A stretch of 64,000 nt of DNA from Sabulicella glaciei (lineage in GTDB: Bacteria > Pseudomonadota > Alphaproteobacteria > Acetobacterales > Acetobacteraceae): contig NZ_JAPFQI010000016.1 of assembly GCF_026183895.1 (NCBI RefSeq), positions 1-64,000 on the forward strand. The letters run 5' to 3'. A program made the translations under genes and the position numbers. The notes below the pieces were generated by a model that saw nothing but the letters and a program-made list of their open reading frames with translations, did no database searches and was not told the DNA's origin. Shown here piece after piece: positions 16,671 through 26,158 of the stretch. Within the stretch, counting starts at the first letter, position 1. Each line of letters begins with the position of its first letter.

Positions 16671-19600
16671 ATGCCGATGATCGTTCCGCCGACACTGCTC
16701 AACCTCGCCGTGCTTCCCGGGCTGCCGGGCGAGCCGCACATTCGCAACGGCAATCACCTGCGCGTCGCGCACCACCCGTTGCTCGGCCTGCCGGTCGCGC
16801 CGTTCATTGTCCAACGAGCGACGCTTGAACGGTTGCCGGACCAGTTCGCGGTGCGGCGCGACGTCGTGTTTCGCGATCGAAACGGCGTGCCGCTCACTCT
16901 GCCGATCACGGTGCGCAAGGGCGATGAGGTCCATGCGACCATCGTGCAGGGCACGGCGACGAGCTGCATCCTGGTCTCGATGCTGACCCGGCCGCTCGAG
17001 ACGCCTCCGGTGCGCCAGCCACTCGGGCGCGGCCGGCTGGCCGTGCGCGAGCCGGTGCTCCCTGCCAACGCCTTCGATCGCCTCGATGGCCAGCGGCTGA
17101 GCGCGGTCGTCACGGCTGCGCCGCGCGCCGCAACGAGCGACACGTCCAGCAAATCTCTGGTGATGCGAGCGGTGGGCGCATCGGTCGGCAACGGGCCCAC
17201 GCTGCTCGGCGAGCGGCGCGGGCCGCCCTATACCGTCGCGGCACCCGGCATCGTGGAGGTGGTGATCACTGGCCAGGGGATCATCGCCGACCTGGTCTGG
17301 CTCGGGGCGAGCGACCTCGACCGGCTCGACTGGCGCACGATTGAGGTGCTCAACCTGCCGCACCAGGCGGGGCGCCGCTACTTGTCGGTCAACGATCCCT
17401 TCAAGCGATCCGAGGCCTGTCTGCGGCGCCAAGCGCCCAAGCTTGCGCCGCTGCAGGAGACGTCCGGCGCGATCGCGCCCACGGCGGCGCCCCCGTTCAG
17501 CGAGCCCGAGGAAAGCGACCGGGTTCATACGCTCGGTGATCCGCTCGCCGCCGATCTCAACGTGTTGATCGACGGCGCGGCCGCGCCGCTGACGGCGAGC
17601 GAGACGATCGAGGTCACCGACGCGGCGGGCCATCGCCTGAGCGATGACCCGGCGCAGGAAAGCTCGATCGCGATCAGCCATCTCGGCCGCGTGCTGCAGG
17701 CGACGCTGGATCCTGGGGTGGCCGCTTGGCTAGGCTACAAGGGGATCGACGACCGCGACCCGCCGGAGGGCGTCGCTTTTTACCGCGTCTTTGGCTTCTT
17801 CCGCCACCCGCTCGGCGCCGGCGCCGACCCCAAGCAACTGCAGGGCGTGCCGGTCAACGTGGTGCCCGAGCCGGATCGCACGATGTCCGCGCCCGAGACG
17901 TTCCGGACCTGGATCAAGCTGGCGGGGAATGTCCTCGAGACCGAGAGCGAGGCACTGGTCGGCGAGCTCGAGCCGGCCGGCGACTATATGATGATGGGCG
18001 CCGTTGCCGCAGTTGATCGCCGTGCACCGCCGGAGCCGCCAGCGTCGCCCGAGCTGCTGGCCCCCGAGCATATCGCATGGCTTCCCGCAGCGCCGCCTAC
18101 GGCAGTGCGCGAAGTCGACTGCCCGATCCGCGGCCTGCTCGTTGGCGCGACGCTTGCCGGCGAGCGCCAGCAGCCGCTGCCTGGCGGCGGACTTATCGGC
18201 TTAAACCGGTCGGTCGGGGCGCGGCCCTGGCATGCGCTGCTGACCCTCGGGCTGACCAGCCAAGCCGATGGTACGCCGCTGGTCTTTGCCGACGGACGCC
18301 AGGGGAGCATCGGCGACCGATATGCCGGACCCGATGCTGCGCGCTACTATTTCGCGCAGCAAGATCGCTTCGGGCGTTGGTCTAACTTCGCCGCACGCGA
18401 TGCGGCCGCCGGGCCGCGGCCGAAGCCGCCGCGCCCGGTGTTGCAGGGCAGCTACCAGCAGCCTGCCCCGCCGTCCGCAGCCGCGATCACCGGCGGCACC
18501 TTCTCGCTGCGCGTGGCGCTGCCCGAGCCCGCCGCGCTGGCGCCGGGATCCTATCCGCTCTCGCATGTGCGGATGAGCTTCCGTCACTCTGACGCGACCG
18601 TGTCCGGAGGGCCCGAGATCGCGATGCCCGACGTGGATGCGCCCGCGGCGAGCGCGATCGTCGTTGAAGCACCTCCCCCGCTCGGGCAGCCGCCGCAACG
18701 CGCCGTACCCGTCACGGTGACGGGCCCGGTGCTGGCAGCGAGCGCGCAGCGCCGCATGGTCATCACCGCGCGCTGGTTCGACACGGCAGGCCAGGGCTCC
18801 GAAGTGTCGGAGCCGCTGCGTCTGACGATGACCGATCCGCGGCCGCCCGCCCAGCTCGCCATCCCGGACACGCTGCTCTATTCGTCGCGCCCCGACGCGA
18901 CCGGCCTTGCCTGGGTCGAGCGCGCTTGGCCGGTGGCGGCGAGCGACAAGGCCACTTATGCCGCCTATTACACCGACGAAAATCGGTTGCTCGCATGGCT
19001 CAGGGCAGAGGGCCGCACGTCCGAGGCGAACGCAATCGCCGCGACCGAGGATCGTGCCGCTCGCGCCGGCATGATGCGGGCCATTCAGGGTGATTTCCCG
19101 GATTATCTGTTCGAGCGACTGCCAGGTGCGGTGGTGTCGCCCAGCGCCACGCAGCGGCGACTGCGCCATGCCGTGTCCGGGTCGAGCCGCATCCTCAACG
19201 CGTACAAGATCGCGGCCGAAGCCGGGCAAAGCGGTGCCCGGCCAGACCTTTCGGGGCTCGACATGGTCTTCTACGGCGTTCCGAACTCGGATCCGCCGCC
19301 GCGCCCATCTGTGACGGTCAGGCTGGTCGAGCCCCAGGCCGGCGAGCCGGATCTGGTCGTCGAGGTGACGGTGATCCTGGAAGCCGGGATGACGCGCGGG
19401 CAGACGGCCCGAATCTTCCGCACGCGCGGCACGCAAGCTGATCCGATGCACGCGCCGTTGGTGGCGGACCTGCCTTTCTCCGCGCCGGACCCCGATTCGG
19501 GCCAGCAACGAGTGGTGCTGCGCGACGTCGGTGCCGCCGGGATCGCGCCCGCCGCGCGGCTGGCGGCCTTCTTTCGTTATCAGTGGCTCGCGCAGGCGCA

Positions 19601-19997
19601 GGGCGCGCCAGAGTCAGGATCGGACGTACCGGGCATGTGGAGCCGTCCCTCTGACCCCGTGAGCCTCGCCACCGTGCCCATGGTCGCGCCTGCGACGCCT
19701 GTCTTCGGCGGCTTTGGCGGGACGACGGTCGCGGGCGGGACGCAGGATCTGACGCTCGCCATCTCCCATCCGCTGGGGCTGGCGCCGACCGCGCTCGGGC
19801 CGTGGCGCTACGAGGTGCTGCGCGCCGCGCCCGGCGAAGACCCGACGCTGATGGCCGCAGGCAGCGTCGGCGCGGTTCCATTCACGATCGCCGACCCGGT
19901 CTCCGGCGGGGTGACGCCATCCGCGACGCTATTCACGGTGCGGCTCTTTGACCCCATCGGGCGTCCTACCCCGGCTTTGTCGCTGATCACGAGTTGA
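16671..19997 (+). CDS. large beta-rich partner protein of the giant operon, unknown function
   Basis: This 1108-residue protein starts 2 bases after the giant gene and must be co-transcribed and probably coupled with it. It has no signal peptide or membrane helix. The N-terminus (GNHLRVAHHPLLGLPVAPF, about residues 27-45) resembles an opening found in other very large uncharacterised bacterial proteins that recruit beta-sandwich domains. The rest looks like strings of immunoglobulin/fibronectin-like strands separated by Pro/Ala-rich linkers, for example around 560-740 and 880-1100. One helical patch with many charged residues lies near 755-830 (AAYYTDENRLLAWLRAEG). I recognise no enzyme motif. 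The two proteins probably form one complex; nothing else in the operon hints at the process. Confidence 0.7.
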   Translation: MPMIVPPTLLNLAVLPGLPGEPHIRNGNHLRVAHHPLLGLPVAPFIVQRATLERLPDQFAVRRDVVFRDRNGVPLTLPITVRKGDEVHATIVQGTATSCILVSMLTRPLETPPVRQPLGRGRLAVREPVLPANAFDRLDGQRLSAVVTAAPRAATSDTSSKSLVMRAVGASVGNGPTLLGERRGPPYTVAAPGIVEVVITGQGIIADLVWLGASDLDRLDWRTIEVLNLPHQAGRRYLSVNDPFKRSEACLRRQAPKLAPLQETSGAIAPTAAPPFSEPEESDRVHTLGDPLAADLNVLIDGAAAPLTASETIEVTDAAGHRLSDDPAQESSIAISHLGRVLQATLDPGVAAWLGYKGIDDRDPPEGVAFYRVFGFFRHPLGAGADPKQLQGVPVNVVPEPDRTMSAPETFRTWIKLAGNVLETESEALVGELEPAGDYMMMGAVAAVDRRAPPEPPASPELLAPEHIAWLPAAPPTAVREVDCPIRGLLVGATLAGERQQPLPGGGLIGLNRSVGARPWHALLTLGLTSQADGTPLVFADGRQGSIGDRYAGPDAARYYFAQQDRFGRWSNFAARDAAAGPRPKPPRPVLQGSYQQPAPPSAAAITGGTFSLRVALPEPAALAPGSYPLSHVRMSFRHSDATVSGGPEIAMPDVDAPAASAIVVEAPPPLGQPPQRAVPVTVTGPVLAASAQRRMVITARWFDTAGQGSEVSEPLRLTMTDPRPPAQLAIPDTLLYSSRPDATGLAWVERAWPVAASDKATYAAYYTDENRLLAWLRAEGRTSEANAIAATEDRAARAGMMRAIQGDFPDYLFERLPGAVVSPSATQRRLRHAVSGSSRILNAYKIAAEAGQSGARPDLSGLDMVFYGVPNSDPPPRPSVTVRLVEPQAGEPDLVVEVTVILEAGMTRGQTARIFRTRGTQADPMHAPLVADLPFSAPDPDSGQQRVVLRDVGAAGIAPAARLAAFFRYQWLAQAQGAPESGSDVPGMWSRPSDPVSLATVPMVAPATPVFGGFGGTTVAGGTQDLTLAISHPLGLAPTALGPWRYEVLRAAPGEDPTLMAAGSVGAVPFTIADPVSGGVTPSATLFTVRLFDPIGRPTPALSLITS

Positions 19998-20174
19998 TGC
20001 CGGGGACGACATGTCGCGTCGCGCGGCGCGCCGTCGGATAAGATCGCCACGCAACCCAGATCGATGCGTTCGTCGAGCACTTTGATGACCAGATCGTCTG
20101 GACGCACGGCGTAGTCCTGCGCGCGATCCGGGTTGTCCCGCTCGCGTCCGCCGTAGAATACCAGTGGCGTAGCG

Positions 20175-20365
20175 AGCCCAAGCCGCCAAACCGATGGCGA
20201 GGCCCTGCATCTGCATGTCCGTCCCATAGGCCAAGCCGCCTGGTTGCTGCGCTACCGCCTGCATGACCGCCAACGCGACCTGCGGCTGGACGGCTATCCG
20301 GAGGTGGCTTCGCCAAGGCCCGTGACTTCGCCCGCGAAGCCCGGGTCCCACTACGAGATGATCAT
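20175..20365 (+). pseudogene. tyrosine integrase N-terminal remnant (DUF4102-type)
   Basis: From about 20190 the frame reads TDGEALHLHVRP, then AAWLLRYRLHDRQRDLRLDG and YPEVA. This closely follows the N-terminal arm-binding domain of P4-like integrases (usually GLYLRV, KSWLFRYR, LGSYPEVSLAEAR). A +1 shift near 20308 is needed to continue as AKARDFAREAR. The catalytic domain is missing and upstream frames are closed. It lies 190 bases after the giant operon, so it is a likely relic of the integrase that moved that island. No tRNA or attachment site is visible next to it. Confidence 0.6.
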
Positions 20366-20659
20366 CTGCTCCTCCTCACGTCTGTTGACCCACCACCACG
20401 TTCGTTTGGCTCAGGCGCTAACGGACGTTAGCCTTTCCCAAGGCTAACCGCAGCGGCGGCCAAGTGGGAGAAACGACGTGACGCACAGAGCACCTAGTGC
20501 GGCTGGGAGGATCGCGTCGGGCGCTCAATGGAGTGATGCCTGCGAAGGAAACAGCGATGTCGAGCGCCACCCCAAGCTACCATCTCTTCGGCAACATTCT
20601 AGGTGTTTGATCCCGCGGTGTGGTGGTACAATTGATCACCATGCCGCGAGGGATGCGCT

Positions 20660-20869
20660 ATGGGCCAGGTTCTTCACGGAAGCGCCCGCACGACGGAGGC
20701 AATCCGTCGCGCGATCCAGCTACGTCAAGAAAGCGTGAGGGCACTGGCCCAGCGCTTCGGCGTCAGCCCCACCACAGTGCAGAAGTGGCGCAAGCGGACC
20801 ACCACAGCTGACGCGCCGATGGGGCCCAAGGAGGTCCGCTCCACCGTCCTTTCGGCCGAGGAGGAGTGA
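20660..20869 (+). pseudogene. IS481-family transposase N-terminal fragment
   Basis: Sixty-nine codons from ATG 20660 begin MGQVLHGSARTTEAIRRAIQ and continue with a helix-turn-helix (RALAQRFGVSPTTVQKWRKR) and GPKEVRSTVLSAEEE. These are hallmark opening blocks of IS481-family transposases of about 320 residues. A TGA at 20867-20869 ends it where relatives continue into the DDE domain, and the following sequence is unrelated. It is therefore truncated and cannot transpose. Confidence 0.8.
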
Positions 20870-21007
20870 GGTGACACGGCGGAAGTGGTCCATGTTTGAT
20901 GTTAGTTTTTCGGCGGGTTTCCCCTCATGCGTGCCTTCCGCTTTGCCGCGCGGGGCGGCGGGGCCGTGAACTGAGTACTCGATTACGACCAGATCGAGCC
21001 GGAACTG

Positions 21008-21562
21008 GTGGCACTGCTGCTGCAACAGCCGCCTGAGCGCCGCAGCATGGGTCTTGAGGGCGCGAGGATACTGGCCCGCGAGATGCGCGACTGGATCCGC
21101 GACGGGACCGACCTCGTGCATTCGGCCGTGGGTGTGCGCTCCGACTGCTCCTTTGATCTCCACAGCTTGGTTCCGATCCTCTGGCGGGTCCTGCAACTCG
21201 GGCCCGATGATCCGAAATCGCTCGCCTGGATGTGGGAGAACTGGGGCACGACGTGGACGCTTCGCCGCGTCGAAGAGGTGCCGCTTGCGAAGGCGGGGAA
21301 GAAAATGGTCGCGCTAGGCCAATCCCTCGTCCGGTATCGCTTCTGGTCGGCCGACTGGTCGCTTTATCAGCCGCTCGAGAAGCTGAGGGGCGAGCTGCCA
21401 GCGCTCAGCGTCCGGCTGTCCTACCAGGTAGAATGGCCGGACCTGCAGCAGATCAACGAGGCCAGCCGAGGGGAGGCTGCTGCAGCCTCTGACCGAAGGG
21501 CAGCTCAGGAACTCGGGAGTGCCGCGATTTTGACTAAAGGCCCGGCGCCAGCAGGGGCCTGA
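21008..21562 (+). pseudogene. YubB/Api92-like ferredoxin-fold protein, probably 5'-truncated
   Basis: The open frame begins just after a TGA at 20971-20973 and reads in from VLDYDQIEPELVALLL, with GTG 21008 the first possible start and no ribosome site. Its core, LVPILWRVLQLGPDD then WENWGTTWTLRRVEEV, FRFWSADW-like YRFWSADWS and LSVRLSYQVEWPDLQ, follows the pattern of plasmid and phage proteins with a YubB ferredoxin-like domain (formerly DUF1281). Those usually read ENWGTKW and F-TAWSPP. The role of such proteins is unknown. A second, shorter copy lies at 27411-27708, so the two bracket about 6 kb of metabolic genes. Family assignment is moderate. Confidence 0.5.
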
Positions 21563-21634
21563 TGAAACTCGGTGCAGTGCCTGGCCTTCCGCCTCTCCAC
21601 CCTTTTGCCGCGGTCACCAAAACTTCAACCAAGC

Positions 21635-23086
21635 CTACGTCCTGGGAACAAAGGGCGGCTTGGAGAGCAGATCTTCCACCTCGGACGAGCGAATGACGCG
21701 GCCGCTGCGGACGAAGGCCTCGTGATTGGCTTCGATCGTGTCGCGGTCATAAAGGTAGTTCACCATGAGGCCATAGGACTCACGCATCCCGCGCGCCGAG
21801 GTGTTTGCCCGCGAGTTGATGCGCTCGAGGCGCGCTCCGTTGCCCAAATGAAAGCGCGCGACGGGGTCGATCCGCGCCCCAGATCGGGGGGGGCGGGTCA
21901 AGTAGAAGGCGCACCAGCGCAGCAACAGCCTGTCCAGAGTTGCCGAGCGGTTCCCGTCGCGCCAGCCTTCGCTGGCCACCGCCTTGACGACCAGTTCGGC
22001 CGGGCTGCTATCCGCAGGAAGTCCGGCCTCCCGAGCGAGTGTCTCCCTTTCTTCGGAGCGCAAGGCTCCCGCCCCATCGGGCTCCACCAGATGCTGTTCC
22101 AGCCACCGGCGGAAGCCTGGAACGGGGGAGAGCGTCGCAAAGCGCGTCAGTGTCGGCAGCTCGGCCTTCAGCTCCTCGACGACCTGCTTGATCAGGAAGT
22201 TGCCGAAGGAGATGCCGCGCAGCCCCTCCTGACAGTTGGAGATGGAGTAGAACGTTGCCGTGTCTGCCGCTTCGGCGCGACACCGACGGCCTTCGTGGGT
22301 GTCGCCCCTGTCCATGGCCAGCAGCGGCTGCACGGCACAGGCCAAGCCGGTCGTGAGCGCCACCTCGACAAAGATCAGCGGCTCACCGGGAAGCGCCGGG
22401 TGGAAGAAGGCAAAGCACCGCCGGTCAGGCGCCAGGCGGCGTCGGAGATCCTCCCAGCCCTGGATCTCGTGAACCGCCTCGTAGGCGATCAGCTTCTCCA
22501 GCACCGCAGCCGGGGTCTGCCAGTCGATCCGGCGCAGCTCGAGAAAGCCCCTGTTGAACCAGGAGGCCAGCAAGTGATGAAAGTCGGCGTCCAGCAGCTT
22601 GAGCGCAGGGTGATCAGCGGCGTGCGCAAGCAGCTCCTCACGCAAAAGGATCAGAGCATGGGTGCTGCCGGGCGCCATGTTCATGCGCCGAAGCAGTTCC
22701 TGCCGGGGCGGCTCGGCGGCCTCGCCGAGGGCGGCGGCACGCGCGGGTGTCGGCTCGGCGAGATAAGCCTCAGCCGCCGCGCGCAGCACCTTTGGGTCGG
22801 GCGCAAAACTCTCGGCCAGGAAAACCAGGAAACTGATGCGGTCATCGGGAGAGAGTTCGCGCAACGTGTCGTGCAGTTCGCGTGCGACTGCTGCGCCGGA
22901 TGCCTCGCCGCGTCCGGACAGCAAGGCTCGGGCGAGTTGCCGTGCCCGCTCCAGTGCAGGGAGGGAGGCGGCAGGGACCGCCGCGTAAGCTTCACCTCGG
23001 TCGGCAATCCCGGACCACAGCTTGTCCAGCCAGGCGCGAGCGTCGGAAGCCAGAGAGGACACGGTGCTCAGTGTGGACGATGCCAT
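21635..23086 (-). CDS. malonyl-CoA decarboxylase
   Basis: The 483-residue enzyme converts malonyl-CoA to acetyl-CoA and CO2 in the cytosol. It has the all-helical N-terminal domain (to about 180) and a GNAT-like catalytic domain. Conserved blocks include HPALPGEPLIFVEVALT, FYSISNCQEGLRGISFG (catalytic Ser region), LPTLTRFATLSPVPGF and ARFHLGNGARLERIN (catalytic His region), ending RESYGLMVNYLYD. Length is normal. AAGGAG lies 7 bases before the ATG at 23086. It follows a Bug receptor gene on the same strand by 80 bases. In rhizobial and other mat loci, this enzyme sits with malonate uptake; here the Bug protein may supply the ligand. No malonyl-CoA synthetase is in view. Confidence 0.93.
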   Translation of the reverse strand: MASSTLSTVSSLASDARAWLDKLWSGIADRGEAYAAVPAASLPALERARQLARALLSGRGEASGAAVARELHDTLRELSPDDRISFLVFLAESFAPDPKVLRAAAEAYLAEPTPARAAALGEAAEPPRQELLRRMNMAPGSTHALILLREELLAHAADHPALKLLDADFHHLLASWFNRGFLELRRIDWQTPAAVLEKLIAYEAVHEIQGWEDLRRRLAPDRRCFAFFHPALPGEPLIFVEVALTTGLACAVQPLLAMDRGDTHEGRRCRAEAADTATFYSISNCQEGLRGISFGNFLIKQVVEELKAELPTLTRFATLSPVPGFRRWLEQHLVEPDGAGALRSEERETLAREAGLPADSSPAELVVKAVASEGWRDGNRSATLDRLLLRWCAFYLTRPPRSGARIDPVARFHLGNGARLERINSRANTSARGMRESYGLMVNYLYDRDTIEANHEAFVRSGRVIRSSEVEDLLSKPPFVPRT

Positions 23087-23166
23087 CGTTGACGCTCCTT
23101 CACAGCTTGCGCTCGCGGTTCAGCATCTTTCCAGCCAGTCCGACGGGTTCTTCCCGGGGAACGGGC

Positions 23167-24150
23167 CTATTCCGCTGTTATGCCGGCCTCGCGGATCAGG
23201 GCCCCCAGCCGTGCCGTTTCCTCGTGCAGCCCCTCCCTCGCCTCGTTCGCGCTGCCGCCAACTGTAACGGCGCCAATGTCGATGATGCGCTGCCGTACGG
23301 CCGGTTCTTCCAGCACCTTGCGGAAGGCCTCATTCAGCGTCGCGACCACCGTGGGCGGGGTGCCGGCCGGCGCCACCAGCCTGGCCCGGGCAGAAGACTC
23401 CAAGCCTGGCACGCCAGCCTCACCCATGGTCGGCACGTCGGGAAGCTGTGGCGCGCGTTCCCGCCCCGTAACGCCGAGCGCGACCACCTCACCCGACCGG
23501 ACCTGCGCCAGCGCGCTGGCGACCGTGTCGAAATAGAAATCGACGCGCCCCGAGAGTACGTCGGTCAGGGCGGCAGCGCCGGAGCGATAGGGGATGTTCA
23601 CCATCTCCTGTCCGCTGAAGCGGCGGAAAATCTCGGCGGCGAGGTGGTTCGACGAGCCGGCACCGGGCGAGGCATAGGAAAGCCCCCTGCGCGTCTCGCG
23701 CGCCTTCTGCAGAAGGCCCTGTACGTCGGTCACACCTAAGCTGCGCGGCACCACGAGCACCAGAGGCAGGTCGGCCACTGCGATCACAGGTGCCAGCGCG
23801 GTGTTCGGGTCGAAGGGGGCCGGACGATACAGGGCGGGGGCGGTGGCGCAGATCGGGGGGCAGATGGCCAGGGTATAGCCGTCCGGACGAGCCTGGGTCA
23901 GGGCGACGATGCCGACCGTCGCACCACCACCCGCGCGGTTCTCGACCACGATGTTCTGGCCCAGCACTTGGCCTGCCCGTTCTGCCACGACGCGCGCGAG
24001 CAGGTCGGTACCGCCGCCCGGGCCGAAGGGCACGATCAGCCGCAGAGGACGGTCAGGGAAGGCCTGCGCGGCGGAGTGCCCAACGAGGCCAGCGCTCAGG
24101 GCGAGGCCGAGCGCCAAGGCGCGCAGCAGATGAGGGCAGGACGATGACAT
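23167..24150 (-). CDS. Bug-family tripartite tricarboxylate transporter receptor
   Basis: A 327-residue periplasmic binding protein with a signal peptide cut after AQA (about residue 29). Bug signatures follow: PDRPLRLIVPFGPGGGTDLLAR, VVENRAGGGATVGI, PDGYTLAI, then VPYRSGAAALTDVLSGRVDF and LAQVRSGEVVALGVTGRERA. These proteins bind small carboxylates and hand them to a TctA/TctB membrane pair, absent from this window. GGAGG precedes the ATG at 24150. It lies between malonyl-CoA decarboxylase and the amidase pseudogene on one strand, so its ligand may be malonate or an amide-derived acid; this is inference. Confidence 0.92.
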   Translation of the reverse strand: MSSSCPHLLRALALGLALSAGLVGHSAAQAFPDRPLRLIVPFGPGGGTDLLARVVAERAGQVLGQNIVVENRAGGGATVGIVALTQARPDGYTLAICPPICATAPALYRPAPFDPNTALAPVIAVADLPLVLVVPRSLGVTDVQGLLQKARETRRGLSYASPGAGSSNHLAAEIFRRFSGQEMVNIPYRSGAAALTDVLSGRVDFYFDTVASALAQVRSGEVVALGVTGRERAPQLPDVPTMGEAGVPGLESSARARLVAPAGTPPTVVATLNEAFRKVLEEPAVRQRIIDIGAVTVGGSANEAREGLHEETARLGALIREAGITAE

Positions 24151-24226
24151 AGGTCTGAACCTCCGTTAGGGCGGTGTTGGGAGAGAGCAGCGTCCTTGCG
24201 GGGCGGCCAGCTCCTGGCAACACGGC

Positions 24227-24808
24227 CTATGATGATCTTCTTCGAGCCGAGCGGACGATCCACTCGCACGAGACAGGAACTCCTGTCCCGGCTCGCGAAA
24301 GTTGGGGGGAGCCACGATCGGCGGCGCCATGGCGAGCCGGTCGAGATCGGGCAGCCGAGCGCGAGGGGTCGAATCGATTGCCGGTTGCGCCGTGCACCAT
24401 GTTGCGGGTGTTAGCCCCCGCTGCGAATTCCGGTGTGTTGGTCTTGCCGACAACAATTGCCCCGGCTGCACGCAGGCGCGCCACCACGCCGAGGTCGCGG
24501 CCAGGCACATGGGTGGAGAAGATCGCGCTGATGTAGGTTGTCCGAAGCCTCGCCGTATCCTCGGTGTCCTTGATGGCGATGGGCCGGCCATGCAGCGGGC
24601 CGAGCTCGTCGCTGCGCATCAAGGTAGCCTCCGCCGCGCGGGCGCCAGCGCGCGTGCCACCTTCGTCGAGCGTCACAATGGCATTCACTGCCGGGTTTAC
24701 CCGATTGATCCGGGCGAGGCAGGGGTCGAGCAGTTCCATCGGCGACAGCGCTCGGGCGCCAATCAGTCGGCGAAGCTCCACAGCGGAAAGGCCGCAAGGC
24801 TTGGTCAT
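24227..24808 (-). pseudogene. amidase (amidase signature family), C-terminally broken
   Basis: Starting at ATG 24808, which overlaps the dsdA stop by 4 bases, about 160 codons match the start of amidase-signature enzymes: LSAVELRRLIGARALSPMEL, GPLHGRPIAIKDTEDTA with the catalytic Lys, and VVGKTNTPEFAAGANTRN followed by GATGNRFDPSRSAA. The Gly/Ser-rich block with the two catalytic serines should follow at once, but the frame turns into unrelated ARSRPARHGAAD and stops at 24227. Full enzymes have about 450-500 residues. A frameshift plus large deletion explains this, with only traces afterwards. It is inactive. Confidence 0.8.
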
Positions 24809-26094
24809 GCGGGGGCGCCGTGGCCGCGCTCGCAGTTGGCGGCGTGCTCCGCGTCGGGCACCAGCGAGCCGCCGGTGCACCAGAGCAGGTGCGTAGGCCG
24901 AACGCCTGTCCCAAGTCGGCTCAGGTAGCGCCGACCCTCCTCGCTGTCCTCGATCCAGCCTGGTCCAGTGAAGCCGGCGACAGCGGATGGCTCAAGGCGC
25001 AGCCCCAGCAGGGTATGGGCACGTGCGACGAGACTAAACAAAAGATCATCTGGCACGGTGAAGGCCCCGGAGAGAAGGCGATGAGTGGCCTCCCAGGCCA
25101 ACTCGGACGCCGTGGGCACGGCCAGGCCGTCCGCCGCCGTGCGGTTATCGAGGCCAATATCGTAAACAGAAATCCCTGGCCCAATCGCAAGGCGTGCCAG
25201 CATGCAGGGTGCCGCGACCGGCTCGGCCAGGAAGCAGTGAACCGCGTCCCCGAAGACCTGCTTCAGCCCAAAGGCGATGCCGCAGGGAGCGCCGCCGACG
25301 CCGCAGGGCAGGTACACGAAGAGCGGGTGCGCCGCGTCTACGCGGACGCCTTCTGCCTCAAGCTGTGCCGCCAGTTCCCACGCGGCGGCGGCGTACCCCA
25401 GAAACAGGGGCAGGGAGTTCTCGTCATCCACGAAGTAGGTGTCGTCGCGTGCTGCGGCGATGGCACGGCCGGCCGCGACGGCGGCAGCGTAGTCGCCCGC
25501 ATGCTCCACCACCTCGGCGCCAGCCTCGCGGAGCCGCGCTTTCTTCCATGCCTTGGCCTCGTGCGACATGTGCACCGTGGCACGGAAGCCCAGCGCCGCC
25601 GCCACCGTACCGATGGCCAGGCCAAGGTTGCCGGTGCTGCCCACCGCGACAGCGTACTGCCCGAAGATGGCCCGTGCTGCCGGGGTGGACAGCGCCTCCT
25701 CACGCGACAGCCCACGACTCATCGCCAGCGCCTCGGCATGGCCGAGCACCTCATGAAAGCCCCCCCGCGCCTTCACGGATCCGGCCACGGGCAGCAAGTC
25801 GTCCCGCTTCAGCAGGACATCACCCGACAGGGGATAACCAAGCACCGAACTGGCCTCTCGCAGGCGCTCTAGCGGCGAGGCGATGCTGCCATCCACCATC
25901 GCACCGGGGAAAAGCGTGCGCAGAGCGGGTCGCCAACGCTGGAAGGCGTCGGCGGCTTCGCGCACGGCTTCCCCGCGCACGGACGAGGCGGCGAGCGCCT
26001 CAGAAACGGCGATACGGTCTTCGTTCAGCCAAAGCAGCGGCTTGGCACGGCCGAGGCTTTGGCGCAGCAGGTCAGGGGCGGATTGGTGTGTCAT
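24805..26094 (-). CDS. dsdA: D-serine ammonia-lyase
   Basis: This 429-residue PLP enzyme deaminates D-serine to pyruvate and ammonia. The PLP lysine is Lys108 in VAGSVKARGG. The phosphate-binding loop is VGSTGNLGLAIG, and DDENSLPLFLGYAAAA, PLFVYLPCGVGGAPCG and GLAVPTAS are typical of DsdA. Start 26094 is chosen because AGGAG lies 5 bases before it; a longer in-frame start at 26160 has no support and would run through the likely operator. It overlaps the amidase pseudogene by 4 bases, suggesting the pair once handled D-amino acid derivatives. A LysR-type regulator is divergent 118 bases away, as in dsdC-dsdA. Confidence 0.92.
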   Translation of the reverse strand: MTHQSAPDLLRQSLGRAKPLLWLNEDRIAVSEALAASSVRGEAVREAADAFQRWRPALRTLFPGAMVDGSIASPLERLREASSVLGYPLSGDVLLKRDDLLPVAGSVKARGGFHEVLGHAEALAMSRGLSREEALSTPAARAIFGQYAVAVGSTGNLGLAIGTVAAALGFRATVHMSHEAKAWKKARLREAGAEVVEHAGDYAAAVAAGRAIAAARDDTYFVDDENSLPLFLGYAAAAWELAAQLEAEGVRVDAAHPLFVYLPCGVGGAPCGIAFGLKQVFGDAVHCFLAEPVAAPCMLARLAIGPGISVYDIGLDNRTAADGLAVPTASELAWEATHRLLSGAFTVPDDLLFSLVARAHTLLGLRLEPSAVAGFTGPGWIEDSEEGRRYLSRLGTGVRPTHLLWCTGGSLVPDAEHAANCERGHGAPA

Positions 26095-26158
26095 GATCGC
26101 TCCTGCAGTCTTGGCGGCACCATAGCCCCCGCAAAAGTCATCCTTTCTCTGGTCTCCC

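Noticed and set aside
24166-24591. Alternative minus-strand frame as continuation of the amidase after a frameshift
   Set aside because: Its sequence after the junction does not contain the Gly-Ser-Ser block or any later amidase motif, so a simple frameshift does not restore the enzyme.
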